From Phaffia rhodozyma (Eukaryota > Basidiomycota > Tremellomycetes > Cystofilobasidiales > Mrakiaceae): 64,000 nucleotides of DNA. A program made the translations under genes and the position numbers. Positions 61,536-64,000 of this stretch are shown here, one piece after another. The notes under the pieces are model-generated. The model worked only from the letters and a program-made list of their open reading frames with translations, made no database searches and had not been told where the DNA came from. Location of the stretch: the NCBI GenBank assembly GCA_014706385.1, contig JACGZH010000011.1, positions 620,001 to 684,000 on the forward strand, written 5' to 3'. Each line of letters opens with the position of its first letter. Position 1 is the first letter of the stretch.

Positions 61536-64000
61536 TCAGGCAGTGATGGCCGGGGCCATGGGCGTGTGTTCATAGAACGCCTTGCCCGAGGTCGTAGGCA
61601 TAACGATTCCAATTCGAATCACAAAGTCACCAAAGTGTTCCCCATCGTTTCGCTCCTTAGCATACCGTCGGATGAGAGGCTCCAAGATGTTCAGAATCTC
61701 AACTTCATTCACAGATTCTGATAATAGAAGGGCGCAACGATCAGCCTGCCATATTCAGGAACCATTAGAAACAAGAAGCAGGATGCTACATACCTCGATA
61801 AAGCTTTGCCAAACGTTGACCATAGAATCCACCACCAAGAAGCATCATGTACTGCCCAGGAGCTTTTCCAACAAATGCAATTTCTGTAAGAATGGACAAA
61901 CAAGGCTAATATTCAGTCAATATCCGTAAGATTTATCGCAGATAAAACAAGAATGATGAAAACATACCAGCAGGCCAAGGCCGGGCGCAACCGTTGGGGC
62001 ATCCGGTCATTCGCATCACAATTGAATCATTTCTATTAGGAGAAAATCAATATATCAGTCTCAATCTCATGGGATGGAATCTTAGAAGAACCAGTTATTG
62101 AGCGGAAGACTATACAAACCTGAGTCCATTCTCCTCCATGATAGCTTCTACTTTGTCCACCAAGACTGGGAGGTATCTTTCTGACTCGGCCATAGCTAAT
62201 CCACATGTGGGCAGGGCGACACATGCCGAACTTGATAACCGCAGAGCCGAGAAGTTCAGATTATCAAGCTTGTACTTTGCAAGAAGTGACTTGATCTCCG
62301 GCAAGTTCTTTGGAGGAATATCAGAGAGGATAAGGTGCTGATTGGCGGTGAGTCGGAAGAAACCCTTGTGAACTTTAGCAATCTCTCGAAGACCGGTCTT
62401 GAATTGCAAGTTAGGCTCGTCTTGAACTCGACCATTCTATTGATGACGCGGGCAAAAATCAAGACATATGAGATTACTGAGATTTGATAGATGAATCTAT
62501 GAAAAAAGAAGAAGAGAAAACCTACCTCGATGAACATAGTAAAGTGGTGGTTTCCATCATGACCCGTAGACCATCCGAATTTATCGATACTGCTATCGAA
62601 CTTGAACGGTCTCTCGGGCTGTAGCTTATAACCGAGTCGCTTTTCGACTTCATCCCTAAAGCCATCCAATCCAAGTCGATCGACGGTGTACTTGAGACGC
62701 TGTTGATCGACAAATGGAACAGAAAGTCGATGCCCAAACTCAGCTAAATAATTCAAGTTCTGCTTAGCTCGAGAAAATATAATTCATGACAAGACTTACA
62801 GCGTTCTTTCGATCAGCTCGATTTCCATGGTCCCTTTGGGTGAGCATAATGGCCTCAGCCACAGCACATCCCTGCTCAGGGGTAACAAAACCAATCACAT
62901 CACCCAATCGGGGATATGTCTTTGTATTGGAATGTGTAACTCCCATACCACCACCAACGGTGACGTTGTAACCGACGATATTCTCCGAGGCCTTGTCTAC
63001 GATTCCGATGAAACCAACATCGTTGGTGTACACGTCGACATCGTTGTGGGGAGGTAAGCACACAGCAATCTTGAACTGTAAAGCCAGTCCAAACAATGAA
63101 GAACCTTGAGTAAGAGAAAGAAGAAAACACACAAAACAAAGGACGCAGAAGAGCACGAACCTTTCGGGGCAAATAGTACTTTCCATACATAGGCTCAAAG
63201 TCCTGAACAGCATCTCCTGCAACTTTCTTCTTATCGAGCCAAATCTCAGCGTAGGCACTGGTGTTGGGAAGAAGATGCTCAGAGAGATCTTTAGAGAACT
63301 GCCAGACCTCCTTGTGAAGGTGAGACATTGAAGGGTTGGCAGAACACTGAACATTTCGGTCTGAGGAAGAGATTGTAAGCAAGGACAGGAGTTGTATCAC
63401 ATGTTGAACGAAAATAGTACTTACTAACATCACCACAAGCGGCGATAGTGTCTAGTAAGGCTCGATTGATGTCCTGAATTGCAGGCTTGAGGTGCTTTTT
63501 GACTGTAGTGTATCGAGCGAAGAGGTGTACCAAGTCAGACAGAGAAAGCGTGGACTATCAGAATATACAGCAAACTTACTAATTCCGTGATACTGCCAAG
63601 TCTGTCGGGTTGTCATCTTGAGTGTTCCATTTCCGTGAACGTCAGAGATGTGGTCCATAGCGAGCCACTGCTCAGGAGTAGCTACCCCAGCAGGAAGCCG
63701 AACCCGGACCTAAAGTAGTTTGTACGGAATATAAGTAGTGAAATCAATGCAGCAGGCGAAGAGATATAACCGTACCATGAATGAGTAAGCTGGCTCCAGA
63801 CCGGCGGCTGTCCGTTCGTCTCGAATATCTCGATCATCTTGTTGGTAAATGCTATCAGAACGGGAATAAGAGTCATTAGTATCATCACGCAGTGTGACTT
63901 GCTCGAGAGGGCAAAGCGAAACAAACCCGTGGAACTTGGTGAGTTGACCATCAGAAGCATCCAAAGCACCAGTCGAAGTATCAACCAATCCCTGTAGAGA
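61536..64000 (-). CDS. MET5: Sulfite reductase (NADPH) hemoprotein beta subunit, 5'-partial
   Basis: Reduces sulfite to sulfide in the assimilatory pathway. The gene runs off the right edge, so the N-terminal portion (flavodoxin-like in yeast Met5) is missing. Visible motifs in transcript order are [20 protein letters not shown] with [90 protein letters not shown] and [18 protein letters not shown]. These are followed by the second half, [20 protein letters not shown] and [20 protein letters not shown]. The two CxxxxxC/CxxxC cysteine clusters bind the 4Fe-4S cluster and siroheme. The stop is at 61536-61538 (end MAPAITA). About nine introns; one at 63852-63926 is stop-free and 75 nt long. Confidence 0.95.

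Overview
The window is nuclear DNA from an intron-dense fungus, almost certainly a basidiomycete yeast. The evidence is the number of short GT-AG introns (roughly 40-110 nt), splice-phase-consistent protein matches, a GT90 (CAP10-type) glycosyltransferase, a Sho1 osmosensor, a basidiomycete-style SNF5, and two F-box/LRR-type proteins. The extreme intron density, microexons and roughly balanced base composition would fit the Tremellomycetes, for example a Cystofilobasidiales yeast such as Phaffia/Xanthophyllomyces. That placement is inference.

Layout from left to right: a partial F-box/LRR-like gene (+, 1-1778); sterol O-acyltransferase ARE2 (+, 2284-5566); a LURP-one/tubby-like protein (-, 6162-7039); a SIT4/PP6-associated SAPS protein (-, 7528-12238); mitochondrial LETM1 (+, 13377-16616); a mitochondrial-type cupin (-, 16847-17662); proteasome alpha subunit PRE9 (+, 18072-19786); an F-box protein (-, 20122-21534); a PCL1-type Pho85 cyclin (-, 23455-24902) beside a 3.35 kb gene-poor stretch; a small VanZ-like membrane protein (+, about 28256-29384); a CHZ1-like H2A.Z chaperone (-, 29670-30638); UVRAG/Vps38 (+, 30969-35072); SNF5 (+, 36512-40694); SEC16 (+, 41041-46099); WDR55/JIP5 (-, 46373-48512); U5 snRNP protein DIB1 (-, 48893-50236); a GT90 glycosyltransferase (+, 50698-53023); tRNA-His guanylyltransferase THG1 (-, 53468-54842); SHO1 (+, 55217-56802); an unassigned WD40 protein (-, 57174-58828); elongation factor TEF1 (-, 59131-60775); and sulfite reductase beta subunit MET5 (-, from 61536 past the right edge).

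These are ordinary conserved housekeeping genes, each with its own promoter. There is no operon, transposon, viral remnant or gene cluster, and no tRNA or rRNA gene was recognised. I found no convincing undescribed system. The points worth a second look are structural. DIB1 packs 142 codons into 11 coding exons, several of 8-18 nt. PRE9 begins with an exon holding only its ATG, followed by 16, 27 and 15 nt exons. ARE2 has a GC-AG intron. TEF1 uses CGA for 16 of 17 arginines. A perfect RFX X-box palindrome lies 100 bp upstream of JIP5. A CT microsatellite forms the polypyrimidine tract of a cyclin intron. Several introns are stop-free and a multiple of three long.
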